DNA from: Candidatus Zixiibacteriota bacterium
GTDB lineage: Bacteria; Zixibacteria; MSB-5A5; GN15; FEB-12
Direction: 5' to 3'
Assembly (NCBI GenBank): GCA_020351995.1
Contig: CP070674.1
Location: 1,261,145-1,325,144 of the forward strand
Length of the DNA stretch: 64,000 nucleotides
The position numbers and the translations under genes are program-made. This document shows positions 17,797 to 25,919 of the stretch, in pieces. The notes under the pieces were generated by a model. That model was not told where the DNA came from, made no database searches, and worked only from the letters and a program-made list of their open reading frames with translations. Each line of letters opens with the position of its first letter. Position 1 is the first letter of the stretch.

Positions 17797-18564
17797 ATGG
17801 AAAGTTCTCAACCGCTGACAATGGAAACGGCCGTGCCAAGATTTAAACCTCCGGAAATCCCCAGGGATATTATTATCATCGTTGGGGGATACGGGAGTGG
17901 CAAGTCAGAAGTAGCTGTTAACCTGGTCCGCTTCCTCGTCGAGCAACGACCGGAGTCGAAGCAGCCGATTTCCATCGTCGATCTTGATATAGTCAACCCG
18001 TATTTTCGTTCGCGGGAGGCCAGCGAGGAGTTGGAGCGAATAGGTATTCGCGCCATTCATCCCAGGGGAGGCGAACGCTATGCCGATCTGCCTATAATCC
18101 TGCCCGACATAAAGGCCGGTATAGTCCAGAACAGCGGAACCATGGTGCTCGATGTGGGAGGGGATGATGTTGGGGCCCGGGTATTAAGCTCGCTGGCTGA
18201 CTCCTTTAGCGAGGTCGATTACGATTTATTGTTTGTTCTCAACGCCAATCGCCCTTTCACGGCCGATGTTGAGGGTTGCCTTAAGATGATGGGAGAAATC
18301 GAAAACGCTTGCGGGTTGAAATTCACGGGTATCATTTCCAATACCCATCTACTGGAGCACACCTCGGAGGACACCGTTCTGACCGGCCTCAAACTTGCCC
18401 GCGAGGTCGGCAGGCAAACCGGATTGCCAGTGGCGTTCGTAAGCGCGCTGGCGGAGGTTCTCGACGGAATAGACGGAGAGAAGATAAAGGTGCCGGTGTT
18501 GCCTCTTTCCCGCTCGCTACTGAAGCCGTGGGAGAAGAAGAGCCGACACGGGAATACGAAATAG
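17797..18564 (+). CDS. P-loop ATPase of the MinD/CobQ type heading the 2-oxoacid oxidoreductase operon
   Basis: The 255-residue protein has a Walker A motif GGYGSGKSE near residue 30, a Walker B-like DVGGDDVG and a switch-like DLDIVNPYFRSRE. It looks like a soluble SIMIBI-class ATPase. It precedes the ferredoxin and 2-oxoacid oxidoreductase genes by 16 bp and is probably co-transcribed, which suggests a role in assembly or regulation of the complex; that role is inference. ATG 17797 and ATG 17821 are both possible starts because neither has a strong Shine-Dalgarno sequence. Confidence 0.78.
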   Translation: MESSQPLTMETAVPRFKPPEIPRDIIIIVGGYGSGKSEVAVNLVRFLVEQRPESKQPISIVDLDIVNPYFRSREASEELERIGIRAIHPRGGERYADLPIILPDIKAGIVQNSGTMVLDVGGDDVGARVLSSLADSFSEVDYDLLFVLNANRPFTADVEGCLKMMGEIENACGLKFTGIISNTHLLEHTSEDTVLTGLKLAREVGRQTGLPVAFVSALAEVLDGIDGEKIKVPVLPLSRSLLKPWEKKSRHGNTK

Positions 18565-18580
18565 ATAAAGGAAGCTATTG

Positions 18581-18814
18581 ATGCCCGGTGTAACCATAGA
18601 CAAGAATCACTGCAAGGGTTGCGAATTGTGTGTAAAGGCCTGCCCCCAGCAGGTTCTGGGTATGTCCAAGCAGATAGGAGTGAAGGGCTATTTCTATGCC
18701 GAACTGATCGACGCTTCTCGCTGCATCGGCTGCAAGATTTGTGCTATAACCTGTCCCGATGTGGCTATTGAGGTACATACTCACGGAACATCATTCGCGC
18801 TGTTTGAATACTGA
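18581..18814 (+). CDS. 2[4Fe-4S] ferredoxin subunit of 2-oxoacid:ferredoxin oxidoreductase
   Basis: A 77-residue protein with two complete CxxCxxCxxxC motifs (CKGCELCVKACP and CIGCKICAITCP). It matches delta subunits (KorD/VorD type) that carry electrons from the thiamine-diphosphate site. The ATG at 18581 follows AAGGAAG; a TTG directly before it is not needed. It lies between the ATPase gene and the alpha subunit gene on the same strand. Confidence 0.9.
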   Translation: MPGVTIDKNHCKGCELCVKACPQQVLGMSKQIGVKGYFYAELIDASRCIGCKICAITCPDVAIEVHTHGTSFALFEY

Positions 18815-18839
18815 TGGATCGGGATGAAAGAGGATACAG

Positions 18840-19934
18840 ATGGCGAAAATATTGATGAAAGGTAACGAAGCGATAGCCGAGGCCGCCATCAAGGCGGGTG
18901 CGACAAACTATTTCTGTTACCCAATTACCCCCCAGAATGAGGTAGCCGAGTACATGTCAAAGCGGATGCCCGAGATAGACGGCGTTTTTCTCCAGGGCGA
19001 GAGTGAGCTGGCGGTGGCCAATATGCTCTTCGGTGCTTCCTCAACCGGTAAGCGCGTCTTTACAACATCCTCGAGCCCCGGTATCAGTCTCATGCAGGAA
19101 GCTATATCGTATATGGCCGGGGCACAACTGCCAGTGGTGATTGTGAACATTATGCGTGGCGGACCCGGCCTGGGCGGCATTTTACCCGCTCAATCAGACT
19201 ACTTTCAAGCCACCAAAGGCGGCGGACACGGCGATTACCGGGTGCTGGTCCTGGCACCATCGACGATTCAGGAAGCCGTGGACCTCATGATGCTCTCTTT
19301 CCACCTGGCTGACAAGTACCGCAACCCGGTCATGATGATCGGTGATGGCATGATTGGCCAGATGATGGAATCAGTGGAGATTCCGGAGAAGTACACCGAA
19401 CCCGAGCTACCTCCCAAGACGTGGGCGGCAACAGGCGCCAGAGGGCGGGACCCGATCATAATCAAATCGCTTTACCTTGATCCGAATCTGCTTGAAGACA
19501 ATTGCTCGATACTCGAGGAAAAGTATGACCGTATGAAAAAAGAGGAAGTTCGTTTCGAGCTCTACAAGATAGCACCGAAGAACAAGCTGCTCATTATAGC
19601 TTACGGTACCATGGCTCGCATTTGTCAGACCGCGATCGATGAACTCGAAAAGGAAGGTATTTCCGCCGGCCTGTTCAGACCGATCAGCCTCTTCCCGTTC
19701 CCGGAAGACGCAATCTACAAGGAAGTCACCAAAAAGAACATTAGCGACGTTCTCGTCATCGAGATGAGCACCGCCCAGATGTGCGAGGATGTTGAGCGGG
19801 CAGCCGTGGGTAAGAAACCCATTACCTTCTTTGGCAGAACCGGTGGCATCGTCCCCTCCCCCGAGGAAGTTATGGAGCAGGCAAGAAAGCTGACGGACAA
19901 AAGAAAACCCAAACCGGGCAAGAAAAAGGCGTGA
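18840..19934 (+). CDS. 2-oxoacid:ferredoxin oxidoreductase alpha subunit (KorA/VorB type)
   Basis: The 364-residue protein has the N-terminal pyrimidine-binding domain of the pyruvate:ferredoxin oxidoreductase family (AGATNYFCYPITPQNEV) and TSSSPGISLMQEA. The GGGHGDY and MIGDGMIGQMMES segments and a C-terminal transketolase-like domain follow. The enzyme oxidatively decarboxylates a 2-oxoacid to the acyl-CoA with reduction of ferredoxin. Gene order (ferredoxin, alpha, beta, gamma) matches four-subunit 2-oxoglutarate or branched-chain 2-oxoacid enzymes; sequence alone does not decide the substrate. Confidence 0.92.
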   Translation: MAKILMKGNEAIAEAAIKAGATNYFCYPITPQNEVAEYMSKRMPEIDGVFLQGESELAVANMLFGASSTGKRVFTTSSSPGISLMQEAISYMAGAQLPVVIVNIMRGGPGLGGILPAQSDYFQATKGGGHGDYRVLVLAPSTIQEAVDLMMLSFHLADKYRNPVMMIGDGMIGQMMESVEIPEKYTEPELPPKTWAATGARGRDPIIIKSLYLDPNLLEDNCSILEEKYDRMKKEEVRFELYKIAPKNKLLIIAYGTMARICQTAIDELEKEGISAGLFRPISLFPFPEDAIYKEVTKKNISDVLVIEMSTAQMCEDVERAAVGKKPITFFGRTGGIVPSPEEVMEQARKLTDKRKPKPGKKKA

Positions 19935-19942
19935 GGTCTGCT

Positions 19943-20719
19943 ATGGAATCGAAAGAAAAGATTATTTTCACCAGGCCGGAATCACTCACCGATCGAATTA
20001 CGCACTACTGTCCGGGATGTACCCATGGGGTTATCCACCGCCTGGTTGCCGAGGCTCTCGATAATCTTGGTGTTCGTGAGAAGGCTCTCGGTGTCGCGCC
20101 GGTAGGATGCTCTGTACTGGCTTACAATTATTTCAATTGTGACTTTCTCGAGGCACCCCATGGCCGGGCCCCCGCCCTGGCCACCGGGTTCAAGCGATTA
20201 CGGCCCGATATGATTGTCTTTACCTATCAGGGAGATGGCGACCTGGCCTCGATAGGTATGAGCGAGATTATACATTCCGCCAACCGGGGTGAGAAGTTCA
20301 CTACAATCTTCGTCAACAATGCTGTTTACGGCATGACCGGCGGCCAGATGGCGCCCACGACGCTCGAAGGGCAGATAACCACAACCTGTCCGCAGGGCAG
20401 GAACGTGGCTCAAACTGGTCAACCTATCAGAATGGTGGAATTGCTCGCGGCCCTGGTCACTCCCGCCTATTTAGAGCGAGTCGCAGTTCACACTCCGCAA
20501 CATATAATCAAGGCCAAGCGAGCCATTCAGAAGGCTTTCAAATACCAGATGGAGGCACGGTGCTTTACGCTAATAGAGGTTCTTTCCACCTGCCCGACCA
20601 ACTGGGGGAAGACACCCGAGGAGGCAATCAACTGGCTGGAAGATGATTTGATTCCGTACTATCCCTTAGGCTGCAAGAAGGACCCGGAAAGTTTGGAGCG
20701 GGACGATGGAGCAGTTTGA
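19943..20719 (+). CDS. 2-oxoacid:ferredoxin oxidoreductase beta (thiamine diphosphate) subunit
   Basis: The 258-residue protein contains the thiamine diphosphate-binding block GDGDLASIGMSEIIHSANRG ending in NNAVYGMTGGQM. Its N-terminal CPGCTHG motif is typical of KorB/VorA. A GTG at 19931 overlapping the alpha gene would extend the frame, but GAGG spaced seven bases before ATG 19943 favours the latter. The end overlaps the gamma subunit by 14 bp. Confidence 0.92.
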   Translation: MESKEKIIFTRPESLTDRITHYCPGCTHGVIHRLVAEALDNLGVREKALGVAPVGCSVLAYNYFNCDFLEAPHGRAPALATGFKRLRPDMIVFTYQGDGDLASIGMSEIIHSANRGEKFTTIFVNNAVYGMTGGQMAPTTLEGQITTTCPQGRNVAQTGQPIRMVELLAALVTPAYLERVAVHTPQHIIKAKRAIQKAFKYQMEARCFTLIEVLSTCPTNWGKTPEEAINWLEDDLIPYYPLGCKKDPESLERDDGAV

Positions 20720-21269
20720 GGTTACCTTCGCCGGTTTCGGCGGTCAGGGAATCATGACGGCCGGTCAGCTACTTGCTTACGCCGCTATGGCGGAAGGCAA
20801 GAAAGTTATCTGGTTGCCTTCTTACGGACCGGAAATGCGCGGTGGGACGGCTTACTGTACCGTGGTAATTTCCGATGAGCGCATAGGCTCACCGATTATC
20901 AACAATCCTAAAGCCCTGTGTGTTTTCAATCGGCCCTCGTTTGACAAATTCGCGTCGCGCGTCAAACCGGGCGGAATACTCATCGTTAACAGCTCGCTGA
21001 TTAACGTCAGTTCGGATCGCAAGGACCTGACGCAACTTCTGGTCCCGGCTAACGATATAGCACTTAAGGCAGGCACGCCCAAGACCGCCAACATCGTGGT
21101 TCTGGGGGCTTTTATTGGTGCCTCCGATGTAATTCCGTTCGATACCGTCCGGAAAACAGTAAAGCAGAAAATGGGCGCCAAGAAAGAACTGCTCGAGATA
21201 AATCTAACGGTTCTAAAGCAGGGGTACGACCTCGCCCGCAAGATGCTGGCCAAGAAGGAAAAGGTATGA
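20706..21269 (+). CDS. 2-oxoacid:ferredoxin oxidoreductase gamma subunit
   Basis: A 187-residue protein with the gamma-domain signature GFGGQGIMTAGQLLA and PSYGPEMRGGTAYC, which binds CoA and closes the active site. It overlaps the beta gene by 14 bp and its stop overlaps the NuoE-like gene by four bases (ATGA). The oxidoreductase and NAD-linked subunits are therefore translationally coupled. Confidence 0.92.
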   Translation: MEQFEVTFAGFGGQGIMTAGQLLAYAAMAEGKKVIWLPSYGPEMRGGTAYCTVVISDERIGSPIINNPKALCVFNRPSFDKFASRVKPGGILIVNSSLINVSSDRKDLTQLLVPANDIALKAGTPKTANIVVLGAFIGASDVIPFDTVRKTVKQKMGAKKELLEINLTVLKQGYDLARKMLAKKEKV

Positions 21270-21721
21270 ATCACGACTTGAGCAAACTACAGGGAATTTT
21301 TGATCGTTACCCCAGGCAGCAGGAGTCATTGATTTCAGTCCTGCAGGATATCCAGAAGGAATACCAGTTCCTCCCCTGTGAGGCTCTTCAGGAGACAGCG
21401 AAGGTGCTCGATGTTCCTCTGAGCAAGGTCTTCTCGGTATCAACGTTTTATAATGCCTTCAGCCTCCACCCTCGTGGCGACAAGGTCATTCGCATATGTG
21501 TAGGAACAACTTGCCACATAAGGGGCGCCGCCCTGATACAGGAACAGCTCGAAAACGAACTTAAGATCAAGTCCGGTGAGACAACTCCTGATATGAAGTT
21601 CTCTATTGAGACCGTCAGTTGCGTCGGCGCCTGCGCCAAGGCGCCAGTGGTGATCGTTAACGAGCGATATTTCGGCCCGGCCAAGGTGTCGGACTACAAG
21701 AAACTGCTGAAGGGGAAATAA
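21266..21721 (+). CDS. NuoE/HndA-like [2Fe-2S] thioredoxin-fold subunit
   Basis: The 151-residue protein has an N-terminal helical bundle and a thioredoxin-like domain with the four cluster ligands in CVGTTC and SCVGACAKAP. This is the 24-kDa-type subunit of NAD(H)-linked enzymes such as complex I, HndA and bifurcating hydrogenases. Here it follows a 2-oxoacid oxidoreductase and is separate from the true nuoE at 63388. Confidence 0.9.
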   Translation: MNHDLSKLQGIFDRYPRQQESLISVLQDIQKEYQFLPCEALQETAKVLDVPLSKVFSVSTFYNAFSLHPRGDKVIRICVGTTCHIRGAALIQEQLENELKIKSGETTPDMKFSIETVSCVGACAKAPVVIVNERYFGPAKVSDYKKLLKGK

Positions 21722-21722
21722 T

Positions 21723-23576
21723 ATGCGGCTCGAAAATATAAGACAACTCAAAGACCTTCAGAAGAAATATCAGGCCGCAGAAAAACGGTTCCAAAAGAAG
21801 GTCCTCGTTTGCTGCGGTCCGGGATGCCTTGCCAGCGGGGCACAAAAAATCAGCGACCAGTTCAAAAAAGTACTCAAGGAAAAACGAATTCAGGGCTTTT
21901 CGGTCGAGGCTCTCAAGGAAACCGGTTGCCACGGATTCTGCGAGCAGGGACCCCTCGTTATAATTGAACCTGAAGGGACCTTTTATACCAAAGTCAAAAC
22001 GAAAGATGTCGAGGAGATTATCGAAAAGTCCGTCAGGCATGACGAGACTGTCACAAGACTCCTCTACTCTCCTAACGGCAACGGGAAGAAGATAAAGCGC
22101 TACGCCGATATTGATTTCTACCGTCACCAGACACGCATCGCGCTGGCCAGGCTGGGAAAGATCAACCAGTGTGACATCAAGGACTACGTTGCCGACGGCG
22201 GTTATCAGTCACTGGCGAAAGCGATCACGAAGATGTCCGGCGACGAAATCATCGACGAGATAACCAAATCCGGACTCCGGGGTCGCGGCGGGGCTGGTTT
22301 TTCGGCCGGCCGCAAGTGGGCCACGTGCAAGAAAATCCAATCCGATATCCGCTACGTTATCTGCAACGGTGACGAAGGTGACCCGGGGGCATTCATGGAC
22401 CGGGCCATTATGGAAGGTGACCCACACGCAGTCCTCGAAGGGTTGGCGATCGCCGCTTACGCGGTGGGTTCCTCGCGGGGATATATCTACGTTCGCGAAG
22501 AATACCCGCTGGCAGTGGTGAATCTTCAGAAAGCCATCGAGCAGGCCGAACAGCTTGGCCTTCTGGGTGACAATATACTCGGCAGCGATTTTTCCTTCAA
22601 GATCAGCATCAGTCGGGGCGCCGGCGCTTTCGTATGCGGTGAATCTTCGGCTCTCATGAAATCCGTAGCCGGTGAAGTCGGCGAGCCAAGAGCCAAGTAT
22701 ATTCGCTCCGTCGTCAAGGGACTGCACGATCAACCTACTGTCCTCAATAATGTGGAGACACTGGCCACGGTACCGGTCATCCTCGACAAGGGCGCCGACT
22801 GGTTCTGTAAAACGGGCACCAAGAAAAACACCGGTACAAAAGCTTTCTCCCTTGTCGGCAAGATTCGTAACACCGGTTTGATCGAAGTAGCCATGGGAAC
22901 TACCCTCCGCCAGATAATCTACGATATCGGTGGAGGTATCATCGACGACCGGCCCTTCAAAGCTGTTCAGACCGGCGGGCCATCGGGAGGATGTCTACCG
23001 GACTCACAGCTTGACTTATCGGTCGACTTCGACTCGCTGACCGAAGCGGGTTCGATGATGGGTTCGGGCGGCATGATCGTAATGGACGACAAGACGTGCA
23101 TGGTTGATGTGGCCAAGTACTTCCTCGGTTTCCTCGTCGACGAATCGTGCGGTAAATGCGTACCTTGCCGGGAGGGACTGTACCAGCTTCATGCGCTGAC
23201 GGTGAAGGTTTCCGAAGGTCGTGCCACCGAGGCCGATCTGGAGAAGATGGAGAAGCTGTCCGAAATGGTCATCATCGGTTCGCTTTGCGGTCTGGGTAAG
23301 TCGGGGCCCAATCCACTGTTGAGCACGCTCAGGTATTTCCGTGATGAATATCTCGCTCATATACGTGACAAGCGCTGCCCCGCCGGCGTGTGCCGCGAGT
23401 TAATCACCTACGAGATAAATGAAAAGTGTACCGGATGTATGGCCTGTATCGCTGTTTGCGCCACCCACGCCATAACCGGCAAGAAAGGTGAGATCCATAT
23501 TCTCGATCAGGATAAGTGCACCAAGTGCGGCGCCTGCTATGCTGTCTGCCGTTACGATGCGATTGACGTCAGTTAG
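21723..23576 (+). CDS. NuoF/HndC-like NAD(H)-FMN subunit with extra ferredoxin domains
   Basis: The 617-residue protein starts with a thioredoxin-like [2Fe-2S] domain (CCGPGC near residue 38, then GCHGFC). The NAD/FMN core follows (GLRGRGGAGFSAGRKWA and the acidic FMN-binding segment NGDEGDPGAF). A SLBB-type segment and a [4Fe-4S] site SCGKCVPCREG come next. Two C-terminal [4Fe-4S] motifs are CTGCMACIAVCA and CTKCGACYAVC. This layout equals the diaphorase subunit of NAD-dependent bifurcating hydrogenases and formate dehydrogenases. With no hydrogenase in the operon, the expected partner is the adjacent 2-oxoacid oxidoreductase. Confidence 0.92.
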   Translation: MRLENIRQLKDLQKKYQAAEKRFQKKVLVCCGPGCLASGAQKISDQFKKVLKEKRIQGFSVEALKETGCHGFCEQGPLVIIEPEGTFYTKVKTKDVEEIIEKSVRHDETVTRLLYSPNGNGKKIKRYADIDFYRHQTRIALARLGKINQCDIKDYVADGGYQSLAKAITKMSGDEIIDEITKSGLRGRGGAGFSAGRKWATCKKIQSDIRYVICNGDEGDPGAFMDRAIMEGDPHAVLEGLAIAAYAVGSSRGYIYVREEYPLAVVNLQKAIEQAEQLGLLGDNILGSDFSFKISISRGAGAFVCGESSALMKSVAGEVGEPRAKYIRSVVKGLHDQPTVLNNVETLATVPVILDKGADWFCKTGTKKNTGTKAFSLVGKIRNTGLIEVAMGTTLRQIIYDIGGGIIDDRPFKAVQTGGPSGGCLPDSQLDLSVDFDSLTEAGSMMGSGGMIVMDDKTCMVDVAKYFLGFLVDESCGKCVPCREGLYQLHALTVKVSEGRATEADLEKMEKLSEMVIIGSLCGLGKSGPNPLLSTLRYFRDEYLAHIRDKRCPAGVCRELITYEINEKCTGCMACIAVCATHAITGKKGEIHILDQDKCTKCGACYAVCRYDAIDVS

Positions 23577-23584
23577 GAGAAAAC

Positions 23585-24361
23585 GTGGTCAGACTTACTA
23601 TAAATGGAAGAGTTGTTCAGGCATCCGAGGGTGAGATGCTTTTGTCGGTGATTCGTCGGGAGAACATCGACGTACCGGCGATGTGCCACCATGAAGCGGT
23701 GGAGCCTTTCGGGGCATGCCGTCTCTGCGTGGTGGAGATCACACGACAGGAATGGGACGGGTGGTGCGACTATGTTACCTCGTGTCTCTACCCGGTTGCC
23801 GACGGCCTGATAGTCAATACTCACGCCCCCAAAGTCAATGAACTCAGGAAGACAATTCTCGATCTCTTCCTGGCCCGACACCCAAAATGCACCGAGATAA
23901 TCGAACTGGCCGGCGAGTACGGTGTCACCCGCACGAGGTATGAGACGGTTGTCGATGGCGACAATTGTATTCTCTGTGGATTGTGCGCCCGCATTTGCGA
24001 TCGCATGGGCTTCCATGCCATATCAACTGTGGGCCGCGGCCATGGCAAGGAGATCGCCCCACCCCTCCGGCAGGCCCCGCCTGACTGTACCGGGTGCCTG
24101 TCGTGCGCCATGAATTGTCCAACCAACTTTATCGAGTATAAAGTCAAGAAGGGCCTTCTGACTATCTGGGACAAGAAGTTCGAATTGCTGACCTGTAATA
24201 AGTGCGGCAAGGAGACCATAACCAGAGAATTCGCTGTTCATCTCTCCGAACAGCGTAACATACCGCCAAATTACTTCGACACCTGTGATGCCTGTCACCG
24301 CAATGAACTGGCTGCGGCCATGGGACGTATCGCGGCGTGGGATCGGGAGGTTCAGTTATGA
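23585..24361 (+). CDS. NuoG N-terminal-like iron-sulfur subunit lacking any catalytic domain
   Basis: A 258-residue protein beginning at GTG 23585 after GGAGAAAAC. It has a [2Fe-2S] ferredoxin domain (CHHEAVEPFGACRLC), a degenerate His/Cys region (HPKCTEII) lacking the usual Cys triplet, and two [4Fe-4S] motifs (CILCGLCARIC and CTGCLSCAMNC). A C-terminal zinc-ribbon-like pair (CNKCGK, CDACHR) ends it. Unlike HndD or NuoG it stops before a hydrogenase or molybdopterin domain, so it is an electron-wiring subunit. Its stop overlaps the next gene by ATGA. Confidence 0.88.
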   Translation: MVRLTINGRVVQASEGEMLLSVIRRENIDVPAMCHHEAVEPFGACRLCVVEITRQEWDGWCDYVTSCLYPVADGLIVNTHAPKVNELRKTILDLFLARHPKCTEIIELAGEYGVTRTRYETVVDGDNCILCGLCARICDRMGFHAISTVGRGHGKEIAPPLRQAPPDCTGCLSCAMNCPTNFIEYKVKKGLLTIWDKKFELLTCNKCGKETITREFAVHLSEQRNIPPNYFDTCDACHRNELAAAMGRIAAWDREVQL

Positions 24362-24795
24362 ACCATCGCTTTATCGTCACACCCAACCTCTGTACCGGCT
24401 GCCGAACCTGCGAATTAGCCTGTTCATTCACTCATGCGGTTGACAATGTCCGGGGACAGACCCGGATCTTTCCGCTCGATGGCGGCTCCAAGGACCTCTG
24501 GATTCCGGTGGTATGTCTGCAGTGTGATGACGCCGCCTGCGTAAAATCGTGCCTTGTCGATGCCCTGCGGCGTAATCCCGGGACAGGGGCCATCGAGTTG
24601 AACCAGGAAGTGTGTGTCAAATGCATGGCCTGTGTCGCGGCATGCCCCTTCGGTTGTTCTCTGCTCGATCAGCAACACAACATAGTAGTCAAATGCGATC
24701 TCTGCGGCGGCGACCCGGCCTGCGCCCACTTCTGCCCCACCAAGGCCTTACAGTGGCTACCGATAGCCCCTGCCAGAGCCAGGGCAGCCAGTTAA
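24358..24795 (+). CDS. Four-cluster ferredoxin (HycB/DmsB-like electron-transfer subunit)
   Basis: The 145-residue protein carries four groups of Cys ligands: CTGCRTCELAC, CLQCDDAACVKSC, CVKCMACVAAC and CDLCGGDPACAHFC. These are typical of DmsB/HycB/CooF-like subunits. ATG 24358 was chosen because it overlaps the previous stop in ATGA; an in-frame earlier start would lie wholly inside the previous gene. It is the last gene of the operon that begins at 17797 and may exchange electrons with an outside partner. Confidence 0.9.
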   Translation: MNHRFIVTPNLCTGCRTCELACSFTHAVDNVRGQTRIFPLDGGSKDLWIPVVCLQCDDAACVKSCLVDALRRNPGTGAIELNQEVCVKCMACVAACPFGCSLLDQQHNIVVKCDLCGGDPACAHFCPTKALQWLPIAPARARAAS

Positions 24796-24991
24796 CGCTG
24801 CCCATTCGATAAAGCTGAGCAATATCACGTGCTCTACGCCAATGAGTCAGGGTGTGTTACGCCCGGCCCAGGGGGGGCCAAAATTAGTCTTGACACGATT
24901 GGCAATAATAAGCTAATTAAGGACTTAGACTGTTCCGTGGGTAAGCCGGAGACGCTCTGGTGCCGAGGCAAGCACCTCTGTGTCCCGCTCA

Positions 24992-25017
24992 GGAACCCTG
25001 TCGTCGGAAAAAACGTA
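24992..25017 (+). promoter_or_regulatory. Candidate ECF-type promoter before the STAS gene
   Basis: GGAACC, exactly 16 bp, CGTA resembles promoters read by ECF sigma factors (for example the sigma-W type). It ends 29 bp before the STAS gene start. Upstream in the same 251-bp gap a lone TTGACA has no clear -10. The call rests on pattern only. Confidence 0.35.
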
Positions 25018-25046
25018 TTATAAATATCTCGTTTCTGGAGGATAAA

Positions 25047-25385
25047 ATGAGGCTTAGTGACCGCGAACAAGATGGCGTGGTGGTTTTGGAGCCTAAGGGA
25101 AAGATAATGGGTGGACCCGATGCGAGCCTGTTACACGATAAACTTTACGAGTTCATCGAGCAGGACAAAAAGAAAGTGGTCATTGACCTGTCACAGGTTG
25201 ACTGGATGAACTCCACCGGACTGGGCATCCTCATATCGGGATACACCACACTCCGCAACACTAACGGCGAACTCAAGCTGGCCAACGTGACCGAGAAGAT
25301 TCAATCTCTGTTGACTATAACCAAGCTTGTAACCGTGTTTGAGGCCTATGACACCGTGGACGAGGCCGTGAAATCATTCAAATAA
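25047..25385 (+). CDS. STAS-domain anti-sigma factor antagonist (RsbV/SpoIIAA-like)
   Basis: A 112-residue single STAS domain with the phosphoacceptor region DWMNSTGLGILISG, where the Ser after MN is the likely phosphorylation site. Unphosphorylated antagonists bind anti-sigma kinases and free a sigma factor or other target. The ATG follows TGGAGGATAAA. A hairpin terminator separates it from the kinase gene 85 bp downstream. It is the first member of a partner-switching set with the two genes that follow. Confidence 0.92.
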   Translation: MRLSDREQDGVVVLEPKGKIMGGPDASLLHDKLYEFIEQDKKKVVIDLSQVDWMNSTGLGILISGYTTLRNTNGELKLANVTEKIQSLLTITKLVTVFEAYDTVDEAVKSFK

Positions 25386-25421
25386 CGATGCTTCTCAAAT
25401 AGCAGACAATATGCATTCTCG

Positions 25422-25454
25422 CAGGTAGGCACCACGTGTCCTGCCTGTTTTTTT
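25422..25454 (+). terminator. Terminator between the STAS gene and the kinase gene
   Basis: The stem CAGGTAGG/CCTGCCTG (one G-U pair) is followed by seven Ts. It would end or attenuate transcripts from the STAS gene, giving more antagonist than kinase, and leaves 17 bp before the kinase ATG. Confidence 0.7.
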
Positions 25455-25470
25455 GGGAGAACCTGCCGTA

Positions 25471-25893
25471 ATGAAAAAACCTATGATATCGGGGGACACC
25501 ATAACCATACCCTCCAGCCAGGAGTACCTGATGGACGTAGATATTTTCATCGAGGGAATCCTGCGCGGGTATGGAGCCGATGAATCAACCATTGCCGATA
25601 TTGCCATCTCTGTCTCGGAACTGGTCAATAACGCCATCTGCCATGGGAACAAGTCCTCCGGTGAAAAAGACGTGAGAATTAGTATACATAGAAGTGGAAA
25701 AAAGATCTCCATTACTATTCTGGATGAAGGGGAAGGGTTCAATCCGGACGAAATCGACGATCCGCTCGCCGATGAGAATCTCCTCAAAGAGGCCGGGCGG
25801 GGCATTTTTATCGTCCGATCGCTGATGGACAGCGTAAAGATTAGTGAGGATAACAGCGGAACCGCTATCACGATCACCAAGTCGCTTAGTTGA
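25471..25893 (+). CDS. Anti-sigma serine kinase-like ATPase (RsbW/SpoIIAB family)
   Basis: A 140-residue GHKL ATPase with the N-box ELVNNAICHG, the G1 box DEGEGFNPDE and the G2 region EAGRGIFIVRSLMD. Such proteins phosphorylate the STAS antagonist and sequester a sigma factor or another regulator. ATG 25471 was preferred over an in-frame TTG at 25453, which lies in the T tract of the preceding terminator. No sigma factor gene is nearby, so the target is unknown. Confidence 0.9.
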   Translation: MKKPMISGDTITIPSSQEYLMDVDIFIEGILRGYGADESTIADIAISVSELVNNAICHGNKSSGEKDVRISIHRSGKKISITILDEGEGFNPDEIDDPLADENLLKEAGRGIFIVRSLMDSVKISEDNSGTAITITKSLS

Positions 25894-25919
25894 ATATTGA
25901 ACACTGACACGCAGGTCGT

